Shown here: positions 54,033 to 64,000 of the stretch, in pieces
Layout: every line of letters begins with the position of its first letter
Numbering within the stretch: position 1 is the first letter of the stretch
Assembly: GCA_951804985.1 (NCBI GenBank)
Contig: OX638133.1
Span: forward strand, 56,252,028 to 56,316,027
Source: Dryomyza anilis
Lineage: Eukaryota > Arthropoda > Insecta > Diptera > Dryomyzidae
Direction of reading: 5' to 3'
Length of the DNA: 64,000 nucleotides
Made by a program: the position numbers and the translations under genes
The notes under the pieces: model-generated
The model's input: the letters and a program-made list of their open reading frames with translations, nothing else
Told to the model about the DNA's origin: nothing
Databases searched by the model: none

Positions 54033-57000
54033 CTAGCGAACTTGAAGGGATTCCAGTTCGTATAGATTTTTACCTTGCGGTCGGACAACCCGATATTTGG
54101 TGAATCTTCTGCAGAATTTTGCGTTGATATTTTTCCCAAAATCGCTCAACACAAAATTGCGTTTGTAGATCTCCTGACCAGGTAGGAACGTAACCTCCCG
54201 AGTTCGTTTGTTGAAGTCTCGAGCGCTCTTCTCGTACGCCTGATGTAAATTTTCTTTTATCGCTTCTCTAATTATTTGTAGTTTGTCATTGTTCGAGAGA
54301 ATCTTCATCTCACCGTCGGACATCGCTTCTAGTTTTCGGCCTAACTGGTAGTCAGTTCCACTGGTGACCGGTCGCAGTATGGACGGCACCTCGCAGCGCA
54401 CACTCAATTTCCGTGAGATAGACATCCTAGTCCCGATGATCCGATTCTAGGTACGCCCTTATCGCTGCTAGCACCGACTGGTTGACTCTCTCCGAAGCGT
54501 TCGATTGGGGCGCGTAGATGATGGATTTTGTACGCATCTAGCATTTGTTTAAATTCCTTGGACACGAACTGTTTGCCATTATCGGAGTGGATGGTCTCTG
54601 GAACCCCGAATAGATGAAAAATTTGTTGGACTAAAAATCGGAACACATTGCTTGACGTCGCTTCTTTCATAGCCTTCAGGAAAACAAACTTGGAGAAATG
54701 ATCCACAACGATAAATATGTAAGTATTTCCAGCTTTGGACCGCGGATATTTTCCCAGAAAGTCCTCATATAGCTTTTGAAATGGACGCTCAGTTACGACT
54801 TCCGCGCCCATTGTTGGCATTAATTGGTAGTTTGCAGACTTCGTTTCATTGCAGGTCACGCAGATTTTAAATTTTTTTTTACGTGTATGGTCATTCGCGG
54901 CCAATAATAAAACTGACGCAGTCGGTGCAGTGTTTTGGCAACCCCCCATGTGAAGACGTCGGTGGGTCGTTAGCTTTGGAAATCAAAGTCGAGGTCAAGG
55001 ATTCAGGCACCCACATTTTCCAGGGGCTACTGCTGAGTTCATCCTGCCTGAAATCGGCACGTTTATAAAGGACGCCATCTTGTACTTGAATATCAGAATA
55101 TTTCTCAGCGTTCTCCTCGTAGGATTCTATCAGTTGTAAATATTCCGGAGAATCAAACTCCGTCGTTTCGAAATCCAATAATTCCACCTCTTCCATTTTC
55201 AGGTCTTCAAAAGCACGAGACAGCGTATCAGCAACGATATTCTCCGATCCTTTTCGGTGTTTGATTTCGAAATCGAATGCTTGGAGCTGAAGCGACCACC
55301 TGGCCAAACGCCCGCTCAAGTCGCGTAGTTGCATCAACCACTTGAGGCTCGCGTGGTCGGTTATGACCGTAAATGCCATAAGTTCGACGTAGGGTCGATA
55401 TCGTTTCACTGCCAGAACTGCTGCGAGGCACTCCTTCTCAGTCACGCTGTAGTTTTGCTGAGCAGCGTTGAGTTTCTGCGAGTAAAACGCTATCGGCCTC
55501 TCATTCTTCTCGTCGTCGAACTGGAAAAGAACAGCACTGCGTTTAAAATCTGGGTGGACCAGAACTGGTGCCGCGGTCAACGCCTGTTTCAAGGTCTTGA
55601 ATGCCTCAAGTGCCTCCGAGGTCATTATCAACTTGCTACCTTTCTTCAGAGTGTCGCTGAGCGGAGCTGCTACATCTGCGAAATTCTTGAAGAAACGCCT
55701 ATACCAGCCCGCAGTCCCGAGGAAACTTCGAACCTGGCGTGGTAATTTTGGAATAGGAATATTTTTTAAGGCTTTCACCTTCTATGGATCGGTCTTCAAT
55801 GCGACACCGCCGATTATAAATCCTAAGTATCGTAGCTCTTTGAAGCAAAATTTAGATTTCTGCATACCGATGGTTAACTTTGCTCATTTCAGACATTCAG
55901 CGAGCTCCTTTAGCTCCTGCATATGGGTTTCAAAATCTTGCGCAATGATCAGCAAATCATCCAAATAGACGAACACGTTGCCCTTCAACTTCGCCGGAAC
56001 CACCTTGTCCATCAGACGACACAGTCTTTGAGCAGCGTTGCAGAGACCAAACGGCATGACAGCAAAGTGAAAGCAGTGAAAGCAGTGTACTCCTTACTGC
56101 TGTCATCCAGTTCGATCTGCCAAAATGCGTACTTCAGATCGACGCTGCTAATATAGATCGTGTCGTCGATCCTGCTGAGGATACCCTCAATATTTTGGAG
56201 CGGGTATGCGTCCTTCACCGTTCTCGCGTTCAATTTTCGAGCGTCCAGGCAAAAACGGTTTTTTTCCGGTTTTCTCACGAGCGTAGTTCGATTGCTCCAG
56301 GGGCTTTGACTCTCCTCGATCACCCCGAGCTCCAGCATCTTATCTACTTCGGCATACAGCAATTCTTGAACGGTTGGCGACACCGGATAGTAGCGGTCCT
56401 TTACTGGTTCTGCTCCTTTGATCAGCTGGATTACATGTTTCTCAAGGTGAGTTTTCCCCATGGCATTTTCTTTAAAGGTGTAAAACAGTTTTTTTATCTT
56501 TTTCAGCTCAAATTCCTGTTCTGTCGTAAGATCGTGTTCCGGACCTTTTCCCATCGCTGGTACTTCCGGAACTGCAAAATTATCATCGATTTCGGAGACA
56601 CCCATCAACTCCGGGGCTAGGTCGCCAAAAATCTATACCTAAGTATACATTTTGTTCCAATGTAGGACACAGATAAAAAGTCATTTGATGAATTTTATTA
56701 TTATATTTGATAGGAAGCGTCACCTTTCCGTACATGTATTGACTGCGCCCTCCTGCTGTTCTCACGCGGGACCAGTATGGCTGATGTTCAATGCCAAGTT
56801 CTTCTAATAGTTCACGGCAGCCGTTTCCAAAAAGGCTTACCGAGGCTCCGGTGTCTAATAACCCTCTTAGTTTGATGTCATTTATTTCTATTTCCGCATA
56901 TAGTCTCGGATCTAATTTATCTGTTCGTTTTACAGATGCTGCAACCATTTGCCTCACCGACCTTCTCTTCTGGTACCTTTCACGTGCCTTCTGGACCTTG

Positions 57001-57473
57001 CGCGAAATTAAACGCATGCCTCCAAGCTGCTGTTCTCCAAAAATTCGATTGCGCGTTTCGTAGTACCGCTTATAGCGTTCTTCATACGGTTTCATATTAA
57101 ATATTGGCTTTGTGTCATTTATTTCCGTATCTTTACTTCTAAACTTATTCAAAACCTTAATAATTTTTCTTTTTACAGGCTCTTCTTCATGCTGTCCTGC
57201 GATTGATGTAGCTTCTGATGTTGCAGTTATTGTTGCGGATGATGTTGCAGCTATTGTTGCGGCTGATGTTGTAGTTGCGGTTGCGGGTGGCGTTGTTGTT
57301 GCTGTTGCGGCTGATGTTGTTGTTGCGGTTGCGGCTGGCGTTGTTGTTGCTGCGGCGTCTCTGCGAAGCTCACCATTTGAAAGGAACGCGGATCCGCCGC
57401 TCTCGTCACGCTCCTTCGCCATTTTCTCCGCTGCATGTTGGACACCTGGGAGTGATGATATTTTCCAGCCCAC
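54033..57473 (-). pseudogene. pol: Ty3/Gypsy-type pol: protease, reverse transcriptase, RNase H, integrase; broken
   Basis: In order on the minus strand: an Ala/Thr-rich repeat segment (57410-57200); protease with LLDTGASVSLFG (near 56850); reverse transcriptase with VIEESQSPWSNRTTLVRKPE, SSVDLKYAFWQIEL, MPFGLCNAAQR and FVYLDDLLI (YLDD at 55957-55968); RNase H with RPIAFYSQKLNAAQ, EKECLAAVLAVKRY, VITDHASLKWLM and NIVADTLSRA; integrase with a zinc-binding region (HGG..., CVTCNETK), the VVDHFSKF and HSDNGKQF blocks, the Glu block in another frame, and a C-terminal tail (FNKRTREVTFLPGQEI). Frameshifts or stops lie near 56620, 56080 (9-bp duplication), 55870, 55790, 54930 and 54500. The TDAS segment expected at the RNase H start is not visible. 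No envelope gene was found. The Ty3/Gypsy call is firm; the lineage is not. Confidence 0.87.
57190..57360 (-). repeat. Coding minisatellite between gag and protease (Ala/Thr repeats)
   Basis: About nine imperfect 18- to 21-bp units of GTTGTTGCGGCTGATGTTGT type on the plus strand encode (minus) runs such as AATATTTPPATATTTSAAT. Expansion by slippage is likely. Confidence 0.75.
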
Positions 57474-59279
57474 ATTTGTAGCAGAAAATATTTCGAACCG
57501 TGGCCGCGCAGTCCATGTATGTGTGTCCCGGTTCTCGGCAATTCCAGCACACGAGCTCGCGCCTTTGTTGTCGGTTTCGCCTCTCTTTGTGCAGCGCGTT
57601 CACGTCGAACTCGTCCGGGCCGGTATCGTCGAATTGTACGTCCTCGTACACGATTTCATTGACTTGCGTCACTCTGGGCTGAAAACGTTGTTGCGGCGGA
57701 TAACTTTGTACATCGCGCCTCGGGAAACATATTTCGGCTTCCACGCATTCGTCGCGCAGTTGCTCCACGTTGTACACCGCCAACGGGTAGACATATTGGG
57801 CTAGACCTCCGCGTAGATTCCGTTTCATGACCTTTATCATGTCGTGTTCTGGGATCGGATCTCGCAACCGCGACCGTAGAGTACGCATCGCATGGAAATA
57901 CGCGTCCATGGATTCACCTGGTTGCTGTTTGCGTTCAACCAGGTCTCGCATCACCTCGAAATCACTTCGGTTCGATTTGAAATGGGATAAGACTGCCAGT
58001 CGTAATGTCGGCCAATCGTTCACAACGTTTGTGCGCACAAATAGCCAATAATAGTCCTTGGCTCGACCGCTCATCAGACGATGAATATCGCGAAGCACGT
58101 ATTCCCAGGGAACGTTGTGACGGCTTTGCAGAAACTCGATGCGAAAGATAAAATCTACCACCGACATCCGGTCACGCTAACCAGCACGACCCTGATGATT
58201 TTGACTGTAATGCTCCTCACCCGGCCGAAACAATTTGTTTTGTGTACCGCGTTCGATGTTGCCGGCCCCATCATATTGCGCGAATTTCGTCTTTCGCCGC
58301 CGTATACTGTGGCACTGACCTCGGTACGGCATTCCGCACCTCGGATCGCCGTCCTTGACCACGCCCAAACTACACGCTATTTGTAACACCATCGCTTCGA
58401 CGCTGCAGCTCGTAACCCAGATAGTTTCTATGTGTCAAGTCACTTACAGAACTCGCAGAATTACCATTACTTTTATGCATTAAGTTATTATTAGGATTAA
58501 GGTTATAATTGTGATTTTTATTTAAGTTATTATAAACATTATCGCTATTAAGATTATAATTAGGAATAGGGGTATTTGTAGAATTAGATGGTGGTAATAA
58601 ATTACAATTATTGTTCGAAATAGATTGGTTTTTGTTCCCATGTTGTAATGGGGTATCAGACCTAGTTGGCTCTGCCCGAGGGCTGTATCTGCCCGAGGCT
58701 GTATCGTTCACGGCTGATGGGGGATTTCTGTATCTGCTCTAAAGGTTTCATTAACTCATTGATTTGGTGCATGGAATCAAGGAAGCTCGACCTAACTGTT
58801 TCTTGCATTCCCCTCATTTCATCCATATCGCTTCTTAAAGACTCCCTATAACTTGCGTTTGCCTGCGCAATCGCAGCATTCACAGCTGAGCGCCATTCAC
58901 TAGGCAAGGCTTGTTATGTTTGACTGCCAGAACTATTTTCTATGTCCGGCTCTGTGACATCTAGCAAGCTGGTGGCACTCTCCCGTGGAGGTGGCACGGT
59001 AGTGTTTGGTGGGAATTCTAAATTACTAAAGCGCGAGTTTGGAAGTTTCGGTCTAGTCCCTGTACCTAGGCTTCTATTTGGTGTCGGTGCACCCAGTTCC
59101 CCTCTATTAAAATTGGCTGACATGTCCCTAAACGTGGGATCTGAAAACGCCGTATTTCGCACGGGCGAATGAGCCACCGGTTTCCTGGTCTGACCTACTT
59201 CGTGACCTGATCTATTTTCATCGAACTGCAAATTCCGCTTCGTTGACGCGTTTAAGCGCTCCTTTTCCACACTATTCAT
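57406..59279 (-). pseudogene. gag: Ty3/Gypsy-type gag: capsid and zinc knuckles, broken
   Basis: The first ATG is at 59279 (MNSVEKERLNASTK). The frame passes a single in-frame TAA at 58914-58916 and goes on (ALPSEWRSAVNAAI) to about 58690. There a roughly 16-bp tandem duplication (around 58675-58706) shifts it into an N/S-rich stretch ending at 58370. The capsid-like part is open from the ATG at 58167: MSVVDFIFRIEFLQSRHNVP, YYWLFVRTNVVNDWPTLRLA, RKQQPGESMDAYFHAMRTLR. It closes with zinc knuckles CWNCREPGHTYMDC and CYKCGLENIITPRC and a stop at 57406. The pol frame is already open at 57473, so the two overlap by at least 67 bp in the +1 relation. Gag forms the particle and binds element RNA. 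Confidence 0.85.
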
Positions 59280-60380
59280 ATTACCTACAACTTTCACCCC
59301 GCAAAAACGTGAATATTTAATTTATATTTTGAAAATTTTACTAAACTAATTTTTATTATTATGTATTTTTTTTTATTTCTTTATTTATAAATTAATTGTT
59401 TTATTGTTTCTATTATTTATATGGTTATCTTTTTATTATTTTTTTTTAATTTTATTATAAATTGTTTTTTTTTTTTAACTTATTAAATATATTTATGAAA
59501 TGTATTTGCCAAATTATTTTAACTTATTAACTATCAACTATTTTAAATTATTAATTTATATATTTTTTTGTATTACTTTATTTTAACTTTATTTTAAATC
59601 TTTAAAATTATATATATATTATTTTACTATTTATCAAATTATTCTTTATATATTATCTTTTTTTTATATTATATTTTATTCTCTTATTTTTATATCAACT
59701 TTTTTGTATTATTCCAATATTTAATTATGTATGTCTATTTCTATCTATTTCTTTTTTAAAATTTCGGCTTATTAGACGATGGTAAAAAACAAATTGCTAC
59801 TATATAGAAAATAAAAAAATTAACACGACAAAAAAAAATCTAATAACACGAAGTCACAATCAAATATTGCACTTTACCGGGTGAAAATCTCACCGAGAAT
59901 TAAAACTTTTAAATTTAATGTACGTGAGAAATTATTTACCTGTTTCGAAAGCATGGCAACCCTGGTTGTTTTAACCCTAGGCCGTCTTCCGCATCGGAAT
60001 ACATTTGAGTTCGAGCAATTATCTCCATGCATCGTAGCTGTCTTATAACAAGATACTAGGACATGGGTGATAATTGACATGCACTATGAATCGCAACAAT
60101 GACAAGACTAAACAAAGCTTGTACACGGACATATACTGACGTACCTTTCTCGAAAATCTCGCAATACCTACAAAAAAAAAACGAACACATCATGACTCTA
60201 CAAAAAAAAAACTTGATTCTAAACTATAACGATTTTACACAAAAGCTAATCATATCGATCTTATGTTTCTTTCACCATCCCCTTGGTTTAGTGCAATTAA
60301 AACTTAGTTTAAATAACTAAATCAAGACACCAAATCGCAAGAAGATGCTGAAAGAAACTAGATCAAGGACGCTATTTAAG
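59280..60380 (-). other. Leader region of the LTR element
   Basis: Extremely AT-rich (59330-59780) and then mixed sequence up to the primer-binding site. Apparent frames here are short and lack domains. It corresponds to the 5' untranslated leader between the right LTR and gag. Confidence 0.6.
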
Positions 60381-60391
60381 ATTGGGCGCCA
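60381..60391 (-). promoter_or_regulatory. Primer-binding site, lysine-tRNA-like
   Basis: On the minus strand TGGCGCCCAAT stands three bases after the right LTR end (GGTAACA). TGGCGCC is the usual complement of a lysine tRNA 3' end. It confirms the minus-strand orientation and that the right LTR is the 5' one. Only about 10-11 bases match, so the site may have decayed. Confidence 0.7.
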
Positions 60392-60719
60392 TATTGTTAC
60401 CTACCCCCAGGTTAACGTACCGGTCATGGCTTGCACCGGCTAGCGTGCGGTCTCAGGGAGATTCTGAACCTGCCATGACAGGTCGAGGGGCGAACAATAA
60501 TCCAGCCTTTCAACTCTCGCTGAAAAACCAGACTAACAACTATACATAGACACATAAATCATTTTATGTACATATATATAGTTAAAATATATATTCACAT
60601 ATAACAAAAAAAAAATCAAAATTGCACTAACCCATCGCCATTATTACCCGTCATTCTCACCATCGTCATATCGCCCCTATTACGTCTTAGTTTAGCATAA
60701 TCATGGCGAATCTTACACA

Positions 60720-62458
60720 CACTCTCAGAAATATATTGTTACATTTTAACAATATGGGATTGTCATTTAATAAAAATGTGATTGTGTGGCAGCTCTGTAT
60801 TGTGGCTGAATTGTTTTGAATTATTTTTAAAATTTTTAAACATCAAAAAATGTGAGTAATATTTTTAGAATTAATATTATCTATTAATTATTGTGTTTAG
60901 CAGAACTATTTAACAACCAAATGTGTCAATACTGCAAAGCATTGCGTCTGCAAAAATAGATCCGTCGTCACATTTCTCTGAAACGCCCAGCAAGAAGAAT
61001 ACATATTTATCTGTTAAACAAGCCCTTACACAAGAACGGATTAGGCATTGAGATATGTTGTCGATGTAAATTAACTAATTAATTAATAAATTATGCACCA
61101 TCTTATATTATATTCTACAATTAAATTTTAGGGCCCTATTATGATTAGCGAAGCGAATGGTTTTGGCGAAGCGAACGTCCAAAAAGCTATTACGGTTACA
61201 TTCGCCAGACTTCATTCGCCAAAAAACGGGAAAAGTTAAGCGAACGTAAAAAAACATGCAACACTCAACCGATTTTCATTCGCTTCAAGTGTCAAAATCA
61301 AGCGAATCAACAGTTCATGTGACGAATCGGCAAACGTATCTTTATCTATTGTTTTTCAGTTTTTCTTTTGATTTTTAATTTTGTTTATTAGGCTTTTTCT
61401 GATTTTCAATTTATCTTATCCTTTAGTTTTTATAGAAGGATGTCTATAATTTTGAGTTTTTTGTAACCCAACTAATAAACGTAAAAAAAACAATTTTTTT
61501 CACACTTTTTATTTTGATTTTAAACTTAACACTAATAAAAGAAATGTCTGGAACTGGTCCGACTGCTGCTGAGGATGCAGCTTGGTTCATCGCGCGAAGT
61601 TATTTGTGCCACAGATGAATGCTTCGGAGGACGGACCACCATCACTGTCACTTATTTTAGTCTTACTCCTCGTCGTCGCTCCAGCTTTCTGCACACCGCA
61701 TTGGCTTCTGTTTAACACGCTCTTCTTTGATTGCGTTGGGCCCATCGTTTTTTTTTGGAACATTTTTATTATTTTTCTAAACAAGTATATTCACATCAGC
61801 TGTTTTGAAACTCTAGGGTTTCTTTAAATTAATATAAAAGAAGTATTGCTCCAAATAAAAAAACTACTTTTTTTAATAAAAAGTATTTATTTTTATACAA
61901 AAATAATTCCAATATTAACATTTAAAAACATATTTTACTGTACATTTTAACTTAAAGTATTATTGTTCTGAATCGAGTTAACGTTTTTTAAACCATAAAT
62001 AATATTAAATGGTTTTTTAATAATAAAAAAATAGATATTAAGATAAAATAGTATCTGTTCTAAAAAAAAGGCAGTACTAAAAGTACGCAACATGATACTA
62101 TTTTTTTCAACTCTGAAATGGTAATTCTATCCGTCAATGTTGTAAGTGTTGCTCACTTTTAAAACCATAAAAATTAGTACATTCGCCAGTTCATTCGCCA
62201 AATTGCGTTCGCTTCGCCAAAGCGTTCGCTTCGCCAAGTACATTCGCTTCGCTAATCATAATAGGCCCCTTAAACTGCCAACTTATTTGTATTTAAAATT
62301 GACAATTTCGATTGTTATCACCAACAATCTAATGACATTTTCAATATTAACAATCAGAATGTCAAGCCGACAATAATTTGACAATCTGATCATGAGATCT
62401 ATTTTGAACATCGAGATTGTTACAAATTGTCGGAAATGACAATATATTTCTGAGAGTG
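60720..62458. mobile_element. TIR element, CACTCTCAGAAATATATTG family, 1.74 kb, inside the LTR
   Basis: It begins CACTCTCAGAAATATATTG and ends with the reverse complement. The left LTR gives the empty site CTTACACACATAAAAATT, so the filled site shows a 2-bp CA duplication (60718-60719, 62459-62460). The outer parts are rich in CAAT/ATTG words in both orientations. About 1.14 kb of its length is a second element (61131-62269). The fragments at 4402 and 9610 belong to the same family. Confidence 0.88.
61131..62269. mobile_element. PIF/Harbinger-like TIR element nested in the previous one
   Basis: It starts GGGCCCTATTATGATTAGCG and ends with the reverse complement of GGGGCCTATTATGATTAGCG. It is flanked by TTA on both sides (61128-61130 and 62270-62272), as expected for PIF/Harbinger elements, whose ends begin with G-runs and which duplicate TWA. 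Subterminal GGCGAAGCGAACG and CATTCGCC words repeat several times at both ends. The interior (61540-61830) has short frames on both strands without a recognisable transposase, so it is probably non-autonomous. Confidence 0.75.
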
Positions 62459-62892
62459 CACATAAAAATTTTCATCGGTGGTAACACCGTAACCATGGGA
62501 TTAACTCACGGTGAACCCAATCTCAACGATTGTTGTATCCCTGTGAATGATCAAAAATCGATTTTTTTTTACCCGGTTCGAGTATCCGTTGCCTTATGTG
62601 CAACACTAAATGTCAAAATCACGTCCACTGCCGGTGGTGAAAACAATTAACGCTTCGGACGGAATGTAAAAGTCGGAAATTAAATAGAACAAACGCGGAA
62701 AATAAATAAACCAATACAGTGAATAAAACAAACAAGAATGAAAAAAAAACACGAAATCTACCCGGGACATAAAAAAAACGCGATACGAGTGTTACAAAAA
62801 AACTCAAATACAGTGAACCAAACAAAAACAATTTAATCGTGAACGCGATTTAGTAGTGAACTTAATAAATAACAAAAACAGGAAAAAAAATT

Positions 62893-63956
62893 GGCTAAAG
62901 TTCACTTTACCGGCCGAAGTGAAATTAAAAAAAAAAAAATTGTCACGCGCTGTATTTTTGCAAAAAAAAAATACCAAAATTAAAAAATTGCGCCGCTCGG
63001 ACCCGTGGTGACCTTGAAAAATCAAAAACCGGTGCACCTACTTACAAGTACATATGGGTACTCAAATGAAAGGTATTTTCCTCACGATTCCAAATCTGTA
63101 ATTGTTTTTCAGATCTGTCAATCTTTCAATCATATGTATATGTTTTATGTGCTACTTGTATGTAATAATTGAAGTATATTAGAATGTATGTACATATATT
63201 TAGAATGTATGTACATATATATCTATGTGCTTCTGAAAAAATGAAAAATTTTTCAAAAAAATCGCGCGATTTTTTTGAAAAATTTTTCGCCTGCGGCGCT
63301 ACATTCATACAAAAAAGACTATTTCATATCAAAAATTTAATCAAAAGTAGATCTCTAACTTCTACTTAAAAAAGGAAAAATTTTTCAATAAAATCACGCG
63401 ATTTTTTTGAAATATTTTTCGCCTACGGCGCTAAAAACAAAGAAAACCCAACATTTTCCTTCTAAATTCAATAATAAATCAAAAATTAAAAAATAACATT
63501 AAAAAAATTAAAATAATGCAAACAAAAAATTAAAAAAAATTAAAAAAAAAAAAAAAAAAGTTTAATATTTTTTTTATAAAAAAAAACAAAAAAAGAAAAA
63601 AAATATATATAAGCTTAAAAATCTTAAGGTTATACATTCTTATATACGTCAATTATTACATAAAAGTAACTCATACAAAATATACATATAATTGAAATAA
63701 CATAAATTGGTGTAGGGGCCGCTAGGATTGACAGATCTGAAAAACAATTACAGATTTGGAATCGTGAGGAAAATATCTTTCATCTGAGTACCCATATGTA
63801 CTTGTAAGTGGGTGCACCGGTTTTTGATTTTTCAAGGTCACCACGGGTCCGAGCGGCGCGATTTTTTAATTTTGGTATTTTTTTTTTGCGAAAATACAGG
63901 GGGTAGCAATTTTTTTTTTTTTTTTTTCGCTTCGGCCGGTAAAGTGAACTTCTCCC
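62893..63956. mobile_element. Element with about 228-bp terminal inverted repeats and 8-bp duplication
   Basis: The left arm 62893-63121 (GGCTAAAGTTCACTTTACCG...) and right arm 63729-63956 (reverse complement starts GGGAGAAGTTCACTTTACCG) agree in more than nine of ten bases. The left LTR shows the empty site, giving the duplication AAAAAATT (62885-62892, 63957-63964). G-rich ends, long TIRs and an 8-9 bp duplication would suit a Mutator-like or Merlin-like element; this is a guess. The interior holds two palindrome cassettes (63243-63303 and 63376-63434) and A/T-rich runs. No transposase. Confidence 0.8.
63243..63288. repeat. Perfect 46-bp palindrome centred on TCGCGCGA
   Basis: GAAAAATTTTTC, seven A, TCGCGCGA, seven T, GAAAAATTTTTC: the two strands are identical. 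A related, diverged copy lies at 63376-63420, and each is followed by CGCCTGCGGCGCTA or CGCCTACGGCGCTA. Confidence 0.9.
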
Positions 63957-64000
63957 AAAAAATTTAAGGAAAAGTGGAAGTGACAAAAAAAACAATATGC

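Larger units (their letters stand above)
60395..64000 (-). repeat. LTR of the Ty3/Gypsy-type element, right copy (5' LTR), with two insertions, truncated by the window
   Basis: The segments 60395-60719, 62459-62892 and 63957-64000 together match the left LTR. They are separated by a TIR element (60720-62458) and a long-TIR element (62893-63956). The remaining LTR lies beyond the window, so the element's total length and outer target duplication cannot be read. Confidence 0.85.

Noticed and set aside
54032..54033. Envelope-like gene downstream of pol in the LTR element
   Set aside because: On the minus strand between 54032 and 51187 no frame with signal peptide, glycoprotein pattern or useful length is seen.
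57112..57804. 230-codon plus-strand frame over gag/pol, with a long Val/Ala run
   Set aside because: It is the reverse of the gag knuckle region and the Ala/Thr repeat; the real protein is on the minus strand.
61587..61784. 65-codon minus-strand frame inside the Harbinger-like element (basic, KKSVLNRSQ...) as a possible transposase accessory protein
   Set aside because: Too short and without a Myb/SANT pattern that I can support; kept only as interior of the element.

Overview
This is about 64 kb of AT-rich eukaryotic DNA. Its composition and repeat families (R1/LOA-, RTE- and Jockey-type LINEs, a Ty3/Gypsy LTR element, hAT-like and many short TIR elements, and a dispersed repeat carrying a GACA/GACG-rich stretch) fit a higher fly (Diptera: Brachycera). 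Species cannot be decided by eye. I find no intact host gene, no true tRNA or rRNA gene and no CRISPR. The window is almost wall-to-wall transposable elements, mostly broken and heavily nested. The only probable host-gene trace is a short damaged fragment resembling the CAAX protease Rce1 near 32.4 kb.

Layout. 0-2.2 kb: ends of small elements and dispersed repeats. 2.26-20.83 kb: a large inverted-repeat structure. The left arm is 2260-4215. The right arm is 15700-16711 plus 19870-20829, split by an RTE-type LINE on the minus strand. Between the arms lie two nearly identical tandem copies (5.2 kb each) of a block holding the 5' half of an R1/LOA-type LINE (ORF1 plus endonuclease, no reverse transcriptase). 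20.8-25.5 kb: copies of a dispersed repeat here called R, which carries a tRNA-like segment, with one copy split by a TIR element. 25.5-30.3 kb: a Jockey-type LINE on the minus strand. 30.4-38.2 kb: small elements, minisatellites, R copies and a TIR element inserted into a copy of itself. 38.2-50.1 kb: a hAT-like complex of several related ends flanked by the 8-mer ATTTAAAT, inside an R copy; it contains smaller TIR elements and a second Jockey LINE (plus strand), itself split by a TIR element. 50.39 kb to the window end: a Ty3/Gypsy-type LTR retrotransposon on the minus strand with degraded gag and pol. Its right LTR carries a TIR element that holds a Harbinger-like element, plus a separate long-TIR element near the window end.

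Because insertions split known repeats, several empty sites can be read inside the window and target-site duplications inferred directly (TA, AA, CA, TTA, AAAAAATT, ATTTAAAT). The most unusual features are: a plus-strand series of splice-acceptor/micro-exon/donor cassettes at 51.6-53.9 kb, antisense to the LTR element; the self-nested TIR element at 35.4-37.1 kb; a set of TIR families sharing CACTC..AGAA-like ends with 2-bp duplications; and the two LINE copies broken by single-A gains at different places.

All gene-level calls rest on motifs in conceptual translations read by eye. No similarity search or alignment program was run, and element boundaries are approximate unless two flanking copies define them.
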